A stretch of DNA of 64,000 bases. Source: Methylobacterium nonmethylotrophicum. Its GTDB lineage: Bacteria; Pseudomonadota; Alphaproteobacteria; Rhizobiales; Beijerinckiaceae. The stretch is from contig NZ_SRLB01000001.1 in NCBI RefSeq assembly GCF_004745635.1, forward strand, positions 124,001 to 188,000, in the 5' to 3' direction. Position numbers and translations under genes: made by a program. The notes beneath the pieces are model-generated. The model did not search any database. It was not told where the DNA came from and was given only the letters and a program-made list of their open reading frames with translations. Below, piece by piece: positions 15,085 to 24,784 of this stretch (the stretch's first letter is position 1; each line of letters starts with the position of its first letter).

Positions 15085-18000
15085 ATGAGCACCGAGACCG
15101 CCCCCGAGACGAAGCCCGTCGGCCCCGGCGATCAGGTGCTCCTGGTCGACGGCTCGTCCTTCATCTTCCGGGCCTACTTCCAGTCGATCAACCAGCCCGA
15201 GCGCTACAACTTCCGGCCCTCCGACGGGCTGCCGACCGGGGCGGTGCGGCTCTTTTGCGCCAAGCTCGCGCAGTTCGTGCAGGAGGGCGCCGCCGGGGTG
15301 ATGCCGACCCATCTCGGCATCGTGTTCGACAAGTCCGAGGGCTCGTTCCGCAAGGAGATCTTTCCGGACTACAAGGGCCACCGCCCGGATGCCCCCGACG
15401 ACCTCAAGCGCCAAATGCCGCTGATGCGCGACGCGGTGCGGGCCTTCGGCCTGCACCCGATCGAATTGCAGCGCTACGAGGCCGACGACCTGATCGCGAC
15501 GTATGCCCGCCAGGCGGAGGCGCGGGGGGCCGGCGTCATCATCGTCTCGTCCGACAAGGACCTGATGCAGCTCGTCGGCGACCTCGTGCGCTTCTACGAC
15601 TTCGAATCGGGCCAGAAGGGCAAGCCGGGCTACCGGCCCGAGCGCAACCTCGACCGGGCGGCGATCGTCGAGCGCTGGGAGGGCCTGAACCCGGAGCAGA
15701 TCGGCGACGCGCTGGCGCTGATCGGCGACACCTCCGACAACGTGCCGGGGGTGCCGGGCATCGGCTTGAAGACCGCCGCGGCGCTCATCAAGGAGTTCGG
15801 CAGCCTCGAGGCGCTGCTGGAGAAGGCCGACACGATCAAGCAGCCCAAGCGCCGCGAGACGCTGCTCGGCCATATCGACCAGGCCCGTCTGTCGCGCCGC
15901 CTCGTCGCCCTCGACGAGCAGGTGCCGGTGCCGGTGCCCCTCGACGATCTCGGCCTGCCGAAGCCCGACCCCGAGCGCCTGGTCGGCTTCCTCAAGGCGA
16001 TGGAGTTCAACACCCTGACGCGCCGCATCGCCCAGATGCTGCACGTCGACCCCGAGGCGGTGCGGCCCGATCCCGCCCTGCTGCCGGAGGGCGCCGATAC
16101 CGGCTTCTCGAACGAGAAGGGCGGCAGCGACGTGACGCCGTTCTTCGGCGATGCGCCGGACGCCGCGCTGCCTGAGGCGAAGGCCGAGGTCGATCCCTTC
16201 GCCGACCTCGACCTGCCGGATGCTCCCCCGAAGCGCAAGCCCCCGGCGGAGGCGACGCCGACGACCCTCGTGGCGGCACGTGCGGCCGAGGCGGTCAAGC
16301 CCTTCGACACCGCGGCCTACGAGACCGTCACCACGGTCGAGAGCCTGGAGGCCTGGATCGCCGAGGCGGTGGAGGCCGGAATCGTCGCGGTCGACACCGA
16401 GACGACGGCGCTCGACGCCAACAAGGCCGACCTGGTCGGGGTGTCGCTCGCCACCGCGCCGGGGCGGGCCGCCTACATCCCGTTGAGCCACCGCGGCAGC
16501 GAGGACCTGTTCGGCGGCGGCCTGCTGCCGGGGCAATTGTCCTGGGAGGCCGTGAAGGAGCGGCTGAAGCCGCTCCTCGAGAACCCGTCGGTGCTCAAGG
16601 TCGGCCAGAACATCAAGTACGACTGGCTGGTGCTCGCCCGCCACGGCATCGAGGTCCGGCCCTTCGACGACACGATGCTGATCTCCTACGTGCTCGATGC
16701 CGGCAAGGGCTCGCACGGCATGGACGAACTGGCCCGCCGCCATCTCGGCCACCAGCCGATCACCTTCGCGGACGTCGCCGGCAGCGGGCGCCAGAAGGTC
16801 ACCTTCGACCGCGTCGCCCTCGACAAGGCGACGGCTTACGCGGCCGAGGACGCCGACGTGACGTTGCGGCTGTGGCGGCTGATGAAGCCGCGGCTCGCCG
16901 CCGAGCGCCGCGCCACCGTCTACGAGACCCTGGAGCGGCCGCTGGTGCCGGTGCTCGCCCGCATGGAGCGCGAGGGCATCAAGGTCGATCGCGGCATGCT
17001 GAGCCGGCTCTCGGGCGACTTCGCCCAGTCGCTGGCCCGGCTCGAGGACGAGATCCAGGAGATGGCGGGGGAAAAGTTCTCCGTCTCGTCCCCGAAGCAG
17101 ATCGGCGACATCCTGTTCGGCAAGATGGGCCTGCCGGGCGCCAAGAAGACCCCGTCCGGCCAGTGGGCGACGCCCGCGACCCTCTTGGAGGAACTCGCCG
17201 GCCAGGGCCACGACCTGCCGCGCCGAATCCTCGAATGGCGCCAGCTCTCGAAGCTGAAATCGACCTATACCGACAGCCTGCAGGAGCATGCCGACCGCGG
17301 CACCGACCGGGTCCACACCTCGTTCGCGCTCGCCGCGACGACCACCGGGCGGCTCTCCTCCTCGGACCCGAACCTGCAGAACATCCCGATCCGGACGGAG
17401 GAGGGCCGGCGCATCCGCCAGGCCTTCGTGGCCGATGCCGGCCACAAGCTGATCTCGGCCGATTACAGCCAGATCGAGCTGCGGCTGCTCGCCCACATCG
17501 CCGACATCCCGCAGCTGCGCCAGGCCTTCGAGGACGGCATCGACATTCACGCCGCCACCGCCTCGGCGATGTTCGGCGTGCCGCTGTCCCAGATGACCCC
17601 GGACCTGCGGCGGCGTGCCAAGACCATCAATTTCGGCATCATCTACGGCATCTCGGCCTTCGGCCTCGCCGACCGGCTCGGCATCCCGCAGGGCGAGGCT
17701 TCGGCCTTCATCAAGCAGTATTTCGAGCGCTTCCCCGGCATCCGCGCCTATATCGACGACACCAAGAAGCTCTGCCGCGACAAGGGCTACGTCACGACCC
17801 TGTTCGGTCGGGTCTGCCACTACCCGCAGATCCGCTCCAACAACCCGCAGGAGCGCGCCTCGGTCGAGCGCCAGGCGATCAACGCGCCGATCCAGGGCAC
17901 GGCCGCCGACATCATCCGCCGGGCGATGGCCCGGATGGAGGGCGCCTTGTCCGATGCCGGCCTCTCGACCCGGATGCTGCTCCAGGTCCACGACGAGCTG

Positions 18001-18147
18001 GTGTTCGAGGCGCCCGACGACGAGGTCGAGCGGGCGCTGCCGATCATCGCCCGGGTGATGGAGGAGGCGCCCCACCCGGCGGTGAGCTTGCGGGTGCCGC
18101 TCGCCGTCGAGGCCAAGGCGGCGACGAACTGGCAGGAGGCGCATTGA
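15085..18147 (+). CDS. polA: DNA polymerase I
   Basis: A 1020-residue three-domain enzyme for Okazaki-fragment processing and repair. The 5' nuclease domain (about 15-310) shows VLLVDGSSFIFRAYF and SSDKDLMQLV; the 3'-5' exonuclease domain has DTETTALD with Asp436 and YAAEDADVTLRLW, so proofreading residues are present. The polymerase domain has motif A with Asp793 (SADYSQIELRLLAH), motif B RRRAKTINFGIIYG near 842 and motif C VHDELVFE with His969-Asp970. Slightly longer than E. coli PolA because of an inserted Pro-rich linker around 345-410. ATG at 15085 lies without a strong ribosome site. Confidence 0.97.
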   Translation: MSTETAPETKPVGPGDQVLLVDGSSFIFRAYFQSINQPERYNFRPSDGLPTGAVRLFCAKLAQFVQEGAAGVMPTHLGIVFDKSEGSFRKEIFPDYKGHRPDAPDDLKRQMPLMRDAVRAFGLHPIELQRYEADDLIATYARQAEARGAGVIIVSSDKDLMQLVGDLVRFYDFESGQKGKPGYRPERNLDRAAIVERWEGLNPEQIGDALALIGDTSDNVPGVPGIGLKTAAALIKEFGSLEALLEKADTIKQPKRRETLLGHIDQARLSRRLVALDEQVPVPVPLDDLGLPKPDPERLVGFLKAMEFNTLTRRIAQMLHVDPEAVRPDPALLPEGADTGFSNEKGGSDVTPFFGDAPDAALPEAKAEVDPFADLDLPDAPPKRKPPAEATPTTLVAARAAEAVKPFDTAAYETVTTVESLEAWIAEAVEAGIVAVDTETTALDANKADLVGVSLATAPGRAAYIPLSHRGSEDLFGGGLLPGQLSWEAVKERLKPLLENPSVLKVGQNIKYDWLVLARHGIEVRPFDDTMLISYVLDAGKGSHGMDELARRHLGHQPITFADVAGSGRQKVTFDRVALDKATAYAAEDADVTLRLWRLMKPRLAAERRATVYETLERPLVPVLARMEREGIKVDRGMLSRLSGDFAQSLARLEDEIQEMAGEKFSVSSPKQIGDILFGKMGLPGAKKTPSGQWATPATLLEELAGQGHDLPRRILEWRQLSKLKSTYTDSLQEHADRGTDRVHTSFALAATTTGRLSSSDPNLQNIPIRTEEGRRIRQAFVADAGHKLISADYSQIELRLLAHIADIPQLRQAFEDGIDIHAATASAMFGVPLSQMTPDLRRRAKTINFGIIYGISAFGLADRLGIPQGEASAFIKQYFERFPGIRAYIDDTKKLCRDKGYVTTLFGRVCHYPQIRSNNPQERASVERQAINAPIQGTAADIIRRAMARMEGALSDAGLSTRMLLQVHDELVFEAPDDEVERALPIIARVMEEAPHPAVSLRVPLAVEAKAATNWQEAH

Positions 18148-18186
18148 GGGCGCCTCCCCGCCATCGTTTGTTGATCCCACCCACCA

Positions 18187-18281
18187 CCTCAGGATGAGGC
18201 CGCGGGTAGGGAAAAGAGTTGCCTTACTTCGACCCACCATAGTCATTCCGGGCTCTCGCCTTCGGCGAGCCCCGGAACGAC
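18187..18281. repeat. Half CCTCATCCTGAGG element and CATTCCGGG-type hairpin
   Basis: The polA-nadC gap (18148-18349) contains CCTCAGGATGAGG at 18187-18199, one arm of the element seen at 13539 and 30474. At 18243-18281 the segment CATTCCGGGCTCTCGCC TTCG GGCGAGCCCCGGAACG folds into a hairpin with a TTCG loop. Both sit between two convergent genes and may act in termination. Confidence 0.7.
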
Positions 18282-18349
18282 GGGGTGCTTGTCAAATGTG
18301 CCGGAGCCGGTCGTGCGGAGCTCCCGTACTCAGGCTCACACGATCGTCC

Positions 18350-19213
18350 TCACGCCACATCCAGCCCCAGATCCACGATCGGCGCGCTGTGGGTGATCCA
18401 CCCGGCCGAGATCAGGTCGACGCCCGACGCGGCGACGGCGCCGACCGTCTCGCGGCTGATCCGGCCCGAGGCCTCGCTCACCGCACGCCCGTCGATCATC
18501 GCCACCGCCTGACGCAAGGTCTCGGGCGTCATGTTGTCGAGGAGGACCGCGTCGGCGCCGACCGCCAGGGCCTCCTCGAGCTGCGCCAGGGTGTCGACCT
18601 CGACCTCGATTGTCACGAGGTGCCCGATTCCGGCGCGGGCGCGCCGCACCGCCGGAGCGACGCCGCCGGCGACCGCGACGTGGTTGTCCTTGATCAGCAC
18701 CGCGTCGTCGAGGCCGAAGCGGTGGTTGGCGCCCCCGCCCGCCCGCACCGCGTGCTTCTCGAGCGCCCGCAGGCCCGGCGTGGTCTTGCGGGTGCAGACG
18801 ATGCGCGCCGGCCCACGCGGGCGGGCCGCTTCGACCAGCGCGGCGGTCGCGGTGGCCACGCCCGAGAGCCGGCAGAGGAGGTTGAGGGCGACGCGCTCGG
18901 CCGAGAGGATCGCCCGGGCCGGGCCCTCGAGGGCGATCACCGCCTCGCCCGGGGCGACCGCGCTGCCGTCCGGGCGCAGCACCCGGACCGTCACCTCCGG
19001 TTCGAGGAGCCCGAAGGCGAGCGAAGCGGCTTCCGTGCCCGCAACCGTGCCGGCCTGGCGCGAGACGATCGCGCCGGAGAAGCGCGCCCCGGCCGGCACG
19101 ATGCTGTCGGTGGTGAGGTCGCCGGCGCGGCCGAGATCCTCGAGAAGGGCGGCCCGCACGACCGGCTCGACCAGGAGGCGGGGCAGGGGAGGGAGGGTCT
19201 GCAGGTCGGTCAT
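18350..19213 (-). CDS. nadC: Nicotinate-nucleotide pyrophosphorylase (carboxylating)
   Basis: A 287-residue quinolinate phosphoribosyltransferase, which converts quinolinate and PRPP to nicotinate mononucleotide. The fingerprint residues are in LEDLGRAGDLTTD, NLLCRLSGVAT, CTRKTTPGLRALEKHAVRAGG (part) and HRFGLDDAVLIKDNH; VGADAVLLDNM is the barrel strand with the conserved acidic residues. ATG at 19213 overlaps the nadB stop (ATGA). It is the last gene of nadA-nadB-nadC and ends before a repeat-bearing gap. Confidence 0.95.
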   Translation of the reverse strand: MTDLQTLPPLPRLLVEPVVRAALLEDLGRAGDLTTDSIVPAGARFSGAIVSRQAGTVAGTEAASLAFGLLEPEVTVRVLRPDGSAVAPGEAVIALEGPARAILSAERVALNLLCRLSGVATATAALVEAARPRGPARIVCTRKTTPGLRALEKHAVRAGGGANHRFGLDDAVLIKDNHVAVAGGVAPAVRRARAGIGHLVTIEVEVDTLAQLEEALAVGADAVLLDNMTPETLRQAVAMIDGRAVSEASGRISRETVGAVAASGVDLISAGWITHSAPIVDLGLDVA

Positions 19214-20727
19214 CGGGCATCCTGAAGAACGAGAGCAGTGCGATCCCGAGCGGCGTCCGCCGCCGCCAGGGCCTGGTCGAGGGTGATCTCGCTGTGGCGG
19301 GGTTCGGTCTGGTGCGGACAATCGGCCCGCCAGTGGGCGCCGCGGCTCTCCCGGCGGGCGAGGGCGGAGGCCGTCACGAGCAGGCCCGCGACCGCCTCCG
19401 CCGAGCCCGCCCGCGCGAGGGCGGCGAGCCGCACGGCCGCTCGCGCCAGGCCGGCCGCGTGGCGCACCAGGCCGACCTCGGCCTCCATCAGGGCGCGAAT
19501 CTCCGGCAGCGCGTCCGGGCCCGGGGTTGGCTCCGAGGCCCGGCCCGGACCCGTGGCGCACCGCTCCATGCCGGCGATGTCCGCCGCGATCCGCTCGGCG
19601 AAGGCCATCGCCTCGAGGAGCGAGTTGCTGGCGAGGCGGTTGGCCCCGTGCAGGCCCGTCGCGGCGACCTCGCCGCAGGCCCAGAGGCCGGGGAGCACGC
19701 TGCGCCCGTGCTGATCCACCCGGATCCCGCCCATGTGGTAGTGGGCGGCCGGCCGCACCGGGATCGGCGCGGTCGCCGGGTCGAGGCTGGCGGCGTGGCA
19801 GAGGGCGGCGACGGTCGGGAAGCGGCGCGCGACGTCGAGGCGGCGGGCGTCGAGGAAGACCGCCTCGCCACGGCCCGTGCGCGCCGCGATCGCCCGGGCG
19901 ACGACGTCGCGGGGCGCCAGATCGGCCCCGGCGATGCCGGCCATCACCCGGCCGCCGCTGGCGTCGACCAGGATCGCGCCCTCGCCGCGCAGGGCCTCGG
20001 TCGCGAGCGGCAGGGGACCCTCCGTCGCGAGCGCGATCGCGGTCGGGTGGAACTGCACGAACTCGACGTCGCGCATCACCGCCCCGGCCCGCGCCGCGAG
20101 TGCCAGGCCCGAGCCGACCGCGCCAGTGGGGTTCGTGGTCGCGCGGTAGAGCCCGCCGAGGCCGCCGGTCGCCAGCACCACCGCCCGCGCCGGCACGTCA
20201 ACGGTGCCCGTCTCGGTGCGGGCGGCGAGGCCGGTCACCCGGCGGTTCCCGTCCTGCATCAGCCCCGTCGCCCGCCCGACCACGACAGTGACCGACGGGC
20301 AGGCCGCCACCGCCCGGGCGAGGGTTCGCAGCACAGCGGCGCCGGTGGCGTCGCCCCCCGCCCTCACGATGCGGCGGCGGGAATGCGCCGCCTCGAGGCC
20401 GAGCGCCAGGGCGCCGTCGGGCCCGCGGTCGAAGGCGAGGCCGAGCCCGGCGAGCCACGCCACCAGGCCGGGGCCGGCCGCGGCGACGCCCTGCGCGACC
20501 TCCGGGTCGGTGAGGCCGGCGCCGGCGCTGAGCGTGTCGGCGGCGTGGAGGGCCGGCGCGTCGTCGGGGCCGAGCGCCGCCGCGATGCCGCCCTGCGCCC
20601 AGCCCGTCGCGGTCGCCTCGCCGAGGGGCGCGGCGGTGAGCAGCACGACCGGCAGCGGCGCCAGCCGCAGGGCCGTGGCGAGGCCGGCGACGCCGGCCCC
20701 GACCACGACGACCCGATCCGGGCTCAT
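19210..20727 (-). CDS. nadB: L-aspartate oxidase
   Basis: A 505-residue flavoprotein that oxidises L-aspartate to iminoaspartate, the substrate of NadA. The FAD motif [17 protein letters not shown] starts at residue 6; [18 protein letters not shown] and [15 protein letters not shown] are conserved in NadB, and [17 protein letters not shown] is the C-terminal FAD-binding signature. The start overlaps the nadA stop (20724-20727). Regulated with nadA from the two operators upstream of nadA. Confidence 0.95.
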   Translation of the reverse strand: MSPDRVVVVGAGVAGLATALRLAPLPVVLLTAAPLGEATATGWAQGGIAAALGPDDAPALHAADTLSAGAGLTDPEVAQGVAAAGPGLVAWLAGLGLAFDRGPDGALALGLEAAHSRRRIVRAGGDATGAAVLRTLARAVAACPSVTVVVGRATGLMQDGNRRVTGLAARTETGTVDVPARAVVLATGGLGGLYRATTNPTGAVGSGLALAARAGAVMRDVEFVQFHPTAIALATEGPLPLATEALRGEGAILVDASGGRVMAGIAGADLAPRDVVARAIAARTGRGEAVFLDARRLDVARRFPTVAALCHAASLDPATAPIPVRPAAHYHMGGIRVDQHGRSVLPGLWACGEVAATGLHGANRLASNSLLEAMAFAERIAADIAGMERCATGPGRASEPTPGPDALPEIRALMEAEVGLVRHAAGLARAAVRLAALARAGSAEAVAGLLVTASALARRESRGAHWRADCPHQTEPRHSEITLDQALAAADAARDRTALVLQDAR

Positions 20728-21725
20728 GCCCGCACCGCCAGCATACGCGCGACTGCGCGACGGGCCGGGGCGATCAGGTCGTCCGGCACCGTGACCTCGT
20801 GGGTCAGGGTCTCCAGGCTGCGCCGGATTTTTCCCAAGGTGATCCGCTTCATATGCGGGCAGAGGTTGCACGGCTTGACGAACGCCACGTCCGGATTGCG
20901 GATCGCGAGGTTGTCGGCCATGGCGCATTCGGTGATCATCACCACCTGCGCAGGCCGGCGCGCCTCGACATAGGCCTGCATCGCCGCGGTCGAGCCGGCG
21001 AAATCGGCCTCCGCCACCACGGCGGGCGGGCATTCGGGGTGGGCCAGCACCGTCACGCCCGGATAGGCCTCCCGCGCCTCCCGGATGTCCGCGGCGGTGA
21101 AGCGCTCGTGCACCTCGCAATGCCCGGCCCAGGTCAGGATCTCGATCCCCGGCAGCTCGGCCTGGACGTTCTGCGCCAGGTACTCGTCCGGGATCATCAG
21201 CACGCGCTTGGCGCCGAGGGACTCGACCACCGCCTTCGCGTTGCCGGAGGTGCAGCAGATGTCTGATTCCGCCTTCACGGCGGCGGAGGTGTTGACGTAG
21301 GTCACCACCGGCACGCCCGGGTAGCGGCGGCGCAAGTCCCGGACGTCGGCGGCGGTGATCGAGTCCGCCAGCGAGCACCCGGCCGCCGGATCGGGGATCA
21401 GTACCGTCTTGTCGGGATTCAGGATCTTGGCGGTCTCGGCCATGAAGTGCACGCCCGCCAGCACGATCACGTCGGCGTCCGTGCGGGCGGCCTCCCGGGC
21501 GAGAGCCAAGCTGTCGCCGACGATGTCCGCCACGGTGTGGACAATCTCCGGCGCCTGGTAGTTGTGGGCCAGTACCACCGCGTTGCGCGCCCGCTTCAGC
21601 GCCTGGATCGCCGCCACGTCGCCGGCGAGCGCCGGCCACTCGGCCGCCGGCACGTGATGCCGCACCCGGGCGTGGATGTCCGCCAGGGGCAATCGCTCGC
21701 CCGCCTCTCGGATCGCCGCGTCCAT
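20724..21725 (-). CDS. nadA: Quinolinate synthase
   Basis: A 333-residue [4Fe-4S] enzyme that condenses iminoaspartate with dihydroxyacetone phosphate to quinolinate. Motifs are [36 protein letters not shown] and [21 protein letters not shown] (part), with cluster cysteines probably in DICC, TECAMAD and CNLCPHMK. I chose the ATG at 21725 because GGAGG lies five bases before it; an ATG four codons upstream overlaps that ribosome site. First gene of the nad operon; two palindromic operators lie at 21739-21757 and 21799-21817. Confidence 0.95.
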   Translation of the reverse strand: MDAAIREAGERLPLADIHARVRHHVPAAEWPALAGDVAAIQALKRARNAVVLAHNYQAPEIVHTVADIVGDSLALAREAARTDADVIVLAGVHFMAETAKILNPDKTVLIPDPAAGCSLADSITAADVRDLRRRYPGVPVVTYVNTSAAVKAESDICCTSGNAKAVVESLGAKRVLMIPDEYLAQNVQAELPGIEILTWAGHCEVHERFTAADIREAREAYPGVTVLAHPECPPAVVAEADFAGSTAAMQAYVEARRPAQVVMITECAMADNLAIRNPDVAFVKPCNLCPHMKRITLGKIRRSLETLTHEVTVPDDLIAPARRAVARMLAVRA

Positions 21726-21738
21726 CCAAGCCTCCATT

Positions 21739-21757
21739 TATGCTCAAGATGAGCATT
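21739..21757 (-). promoter_or_regulatory. NadQ-type operator, proximal site
   Basis: ATGCTCA AGA TGAGCAT is a perfect inverted repeat in TATGCTCAAGATGAGCATT. It ends 14 bp before the nadA ATG, so a bound protein would block initiation. The same half-sites recur 60 bp upstream, and the adjacent gene is a NadQ-type regulator. Confidence 0.75.
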
Positions 21758-21798
21758 TACCCGGCTAGGCTAATCCCGCGACAGCGCGCCTGTCCAGA

Positions 21799-21817
21799 TA
21801 TGCTGCGATTGAGCATA
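21799..21817 (-). promoter_or_regulatory. NadQ-type operator, distal site
   Basis: TATGCTGCGATTGAGCATA has the same outer arms TATGCT and AGCATA and the same total length as the site at 21739, with one imperfect inner position. The two sites start exactly 60 bp apart, near six helical turns, so they face the same side of DNA. Confidence 0.72.
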
Positions 21818-21866
21818 AGTGCGGCATCGCGCCGCATTAGGCGGGCAATGGAGCGGCGGACTCAGG

Positions 21867-22811
21867 TCAGGCGAGCCGGCCCGGGGAGAGGCGCAGGCCG
21901 GGGGCGGGGCGTTCGAGCAGCACCTCGCGGCGGAAGCGCATCAGGCGGGCGGGCCGGCCGCCGGTCTCCGCGGTGACCGCGTCGGTCTCCTCGACGAGGC
22001 CCTGCTGGGCGACGAGGCGGCGGAAGTTCTGCTTGTGCAGGACGATGCCCGACAGGGCCTCGACCACGCGCTGGAGCTGGCCCAGGGTGAAGGCCGGCGG
22101 CATCAGCTCGAACACGACGGGCCGGTACTTGATCTTGCCGCGCAGCCGCCCGAGGGCGGTGGCGAGCATGCGGCGGTGGTCGAGCGCCATCGGCTGGCCG
22201 GCGAGGGTATCGGGTGCTCCCGCCTCCGGCACGAGGCCGGCCTCGAACAGGAGCTCGTAGCGCTCCAGCACCCGCTCCTCGTTCCAGCCGCTCCCGGGCG
22301 CCCCGAAGGTGAGCCCGATCCGGTCGAGGCGGCGGCGCTGCGCGTCGGGGCCGGGCGCGGCGCGGGCCCAGGCGTTGAGCCGCTCCGCGATCGCCTCGAG
22401 GGCGGCCGGCCGGCCGGCCCGGCGGTCCTCGTAGGGGAAGTAGCGATACCAGCTCTGCCAGGCCGAATCGGCGGCGGGCCGGGCCTCCCGCACCAGGGCC
22501 AGGTAGGCGATCGAGAGGGCGTGCCGCTCCCCGTCGCCGCCGGGCCGGCGGTTGCGGTCGCCGAAGGTGTAGAGCTGCTCGACATAGCCGAGGCTCTGGC
22601 CGGTCTGGCGCTCGACCCAGGCGCGCAGGCCCCGCTCCAAGGTCGGGTGCGCCGGCTCGAGCGGGCCGGCCGGCAGGCCTTCGCCATGCCCGGCGGGTTG
22701 GCCCGCCACCGGCACGGTGAGGACGCGGGGCTCGACCGAGGTCGAGTCCAGGGCGGCCGCCAGGATCACCGCCGCGAGGCCGACCATGGGTGCCGACGCC
22801 CCCTCGCTCAT
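21867..22811 (-). CDS. nadQ: NadQ-type NAD biosynthesis regulator (COG4111)
   Basis: A 314-residue protein with a Nudix-like N-terminal domain (LERGLRAWVERQTGQSLGYVEQLYTFGDRNR, in parts: QTGQSLGYVEQLYTFGDRNR) and a C-terminal winged-helix region FTLGQLQRVVEALSGIVLHK then NFRRLVAQQGLVEET, the layout of the NrtR/NadQ regulators. No intact Nudix box is visible, as expected for a ligand sensor. Alphaproteobacterial NadQ represses NAD synthesis genes; here nadABC follow directly. Its stop is 142 bp before nadA and that gap holds two matching operators. ATG at 22811; GGCG and an AG-rich tract precede it. Confidence 0.82.
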   Translation of the reverse strand: MSEGASAPMVGLAAVILAAALDSTSVEPRVLTVPVAGQPAGHGEGLPAGPLEPAHPTLERGLRAWVERQTGQSLGYVEQLYTFGDRNRRPGGDGERHALSIAYLALVREARPAADSAWQSWYRYFPYEDRRAGRPAALEAIAERLNAWARAAPGPDAQRRRLDRIGLTFGAPGSGWNEERVLERYELLFEAGLVPEAGAPDTLAGQPMALDHRRMLATALGRLRGKIKYRPVVFELMPPAFTLGQLQRVVEALSGIVLHKQNFRRLVAQQGLVEETDAVTAETGGRPARLMRFRREVLLERPAPGLRLSPGRLA

Positions 22812-22895
22812 CGCCTCTCTCTCTCCGGCTCCTCTCCCCGGTCCGCCGGGGCTTTAGCACGGCCGGCCGCGACCGCGAGTGCCGTCGTCAGGGCC

Positions 22896-24095
22896 TCATT
22901 CCGCCGCTGCCAGCCCGCCGGCGCCTGACCGGGCCGGCGCCTCCGCGGCGACCTCGCGCACCAGCACGGCGAACAGGGCCAGGACCACGAGCCAGGCGCC
23001 GCCGCCGCCGGCGAAGCGCACCAGCATCAGGAGGGCGGGCGCCGTCCAGGCGAGGGCCGTGACGACGATCGGCGCCGTCCGGGGCGGCGCGGCGAACAGG
23101 CGCCAGACCAGCACCGCCGCGACCCCCGTCAGGTCGTAGTTGAAGGCGTAGGGCGTCAGCAGCGGCGCCGCGGTGGCGATCACGCCGGCCCGCCGCACGG
23201 GATCGCGGGCGCGGTGCGCCGCCCAGATTGCGGCGGCCAGCACCGGCAGGCCGACCGCGAGCTGCAGGCCCCAGGCCGCCCCCATCGGCAGGCCGAGATT
23301 GCGCGCATCCACGAAGGCGGAGGCCATCATCACCGGATAGAAGCCGCGGAACTGCTGCAGCAGCGCGTACTGGTAGGCGCTGGTCTCGGTCAGGAAATGC
23401 TGCCAGGGCGAGAGCCCGAGCACCAGGACCGACGCGGCGACGAGGAGGAGCGTGGTCGCGACCGCCGCCGCGATCGTGCGCCAGGCCCCCAGCACGATCA
23501 GCACCGGCGGCAGGACGAGGCCGAGATGCGGCTTCCAGGTGAGGAGCCCGAACAGGATCCCGGCGAGGACCGGCCGCCGGTCGAGGGCGAGGAGGCCGCC
23601 GATGAGCAGGGCGGCGGTGAGGAAGCCGTTCTGGCCGCCGGCCGCGTTGATGAGGCAGGCCGGCGCCAGCGCCAGCGCCAGGAGCGCCGCACGCCGTCGC
23701 TCGGGCGGCACCTGGCTCAGGGTCACGCCCGCGAAGGCCGCGAACAGCCCGGCGGTCCAGAGCGCGAGCGCCGCGACGTAGGGCAGGCCGCCGAGCGGCC
23801 GCAGCAGCAGCAGCGTGAAGGGCGGGTAGCCCCAGTTGTGGAACGGCAGGGCTTGCCCGAACTCGATGCCGATCGCCGCGTGGTAGGCGTCGAGGTCGAA
23901 GAGAGTGGCGAGCCTGCCCGAGAAGGCGAGGCGCGGCCCGACCCACATGTTGATGAAGTCGCGGCCGATCGGGTGGCCGGTGACGTCGAGCCCCGTCGTG
24001 CCGTCCGGCCGGTAGAAGACGGCGAGGATCGGCAGCACGGCGAGGAGCCCGGCCGCGACGAGGAGCACCGCATCCGAGGGCAGGCGGCGCGTCAC
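22896..24095 (-). CDS. DUF2029 / GT87-type polyprenyl-linked glycosyltransferase
   Basis: A 399-residue integral membrane protein with roughly ten hydrophobic helices and the DUF2029 pattern: IGRDFINMWVGPRLAFSGR near residue 45, HNWGYPPFTLLLLRPLG near 90, and ACLINAAGGQNGFLTAALL near 145, then LLTWKPHLGLVLPPVL. GT87 enzymes transfer a sugar from a polyprenyl phosphate donor on the outer face of the membrane. The GTG start at 24095 overlaps the methyltransferase stop (GTGA). Last gene of a three-gene cassette. Confidence 0.83.
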   Translation of the reverse strand: MTRRLPSDAVLLVAAGLLAVLPILAVFYRPDGTTGLDVTGHPIGRDFINMWVGPRLAFSGRLATLFDLDAYHAAIGIEFGQALPFHNWGYPPFTLLLLRPLGGLPYVAALALWTAGLFAAFAGVTLSQVPPERRRAALLALALAPACLINAAGGQNGFLTAALLIGGLLALDRRPVLAGILFGLLTWKPHLGLVLPPVLIVLGAWRTIAAAVATTLLLVAASVLVLGLSPWQHFLTETSAYQYALLQQFRGFYPVMMASAFVDARNLGLPMGAAWGLQLAVGLPVLAAAIWAAHRARDPVRRAGVIATAAPLLTPYAFNYDLTGVAAVLVWRLFAAPPRTAPIVVTALAWTAPALLMLVRFAGGGGAWLVVLALFAVLVREVAAEAPARSGAGGLAAAE

Positions 24096-24784
24096 GGGGC
24101 GAGGGCCTCGACGTGGAGGTAGAGATTCGAGCTGAACGGCCCAAGGGGCAGGCCGGTGCACCCGATCCGCGCCCGCCGGCCCGGCGGCACCAGGGCGGCG
24201 AGGCGGGCCCGGGTCATCAGGATCAGGTTGCGCTCCTCGGCCCACTCCGCCTTGCCGAGGCGCCGGCAGGCGAGGCGGAACGCAACGTCACTCCAGTGCA
24301 GCAGCGGGATCGCGGTGTGGTGCTCGACCGGGAAGTAGCGGTGCGGCACGGTCAGGAAGACGCTGTCGGCGACCCGCAGCATCTCGGCGAGCATCAGGCG
24401 CTGGTTGTCGGGGCTGCCGACATGCTCCAGCACCGCGTTCGAGGTGGCGATGCCGAAGCTGCGGTCGGGGAAGGGCAGCCGGCAATCGGCGGCGATCTGC
24501 CGGTAGGCCACCGCCGGATGGGCGGTCCGGAAATCCTCGGCGGTGCCCAGGCCCGCCGCGGTGATCCGGTGCGGGTGGGGGTAGCGGCGCTCGAGGACGT
24601 TGGCGGCGTCGTTGACCACGTCGGAGACGCCGATGTCGAGGAGCGTCGTGTCCGGGCCGGGCCGGGCGAGGCGAAGGAAGTCGGCGTAGATCCGGTCGCG
24701 GGCGGCGGCCGTCAGGCGCTCGCCGAGGGAGCGGGGGGCCGCCGCCTCGTAGTACTTGCGGTCGAGGGCGGCGTCGGCGCTCAC
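24092..24784 (-). CDS. Class I SAM-dependent methyltransferase
   Basis: A 230-residue protein. The SAM-binding region is TTLLDIGVSDVVNDAANVLE, and LPFPDRSFGIATSNAVLEHVG is the motif II/III block of Methyltransf_11 enzymes; LTVPHRYFPVEHHTAIPLLHW resembles methyltransferases found in glycan clusters. The substrate is unknown; its position between two glycosyltransferases suggests a lipid-linked sugar or glycan. GTG start overlapping the GT2 stop, and its own stop overlaps the next GTG, so all three genes are coupled. Confidence 0.83.
   Translation of the reverse strand: MSADAALDRKYYEAAAPRSLGERLTAAARDRIYADFLRLARPGPDTTLLDIGVSDVVNDAANVLERRYPHPHRITAAGLGTAEDFRTAHPAVAYRQIAADCRLPFPDRSFGIATSNAVLEHVGSPDNQRLMLAEMLRVADSVFLTVPHRYFPVEHHTAIPLLHWSDVAFRLACRRLGKAEWAEERNLILMTRARLAALVPPGRRARIGCTGLPLGPFSSNLYLHVEALAP

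Noticed and set aside
14932..18246. A 1100-codon frame antisense to polA
   Set aside because: polA is clear on the plus strand with all motifs; the antisense frame has low complexity and no domain.
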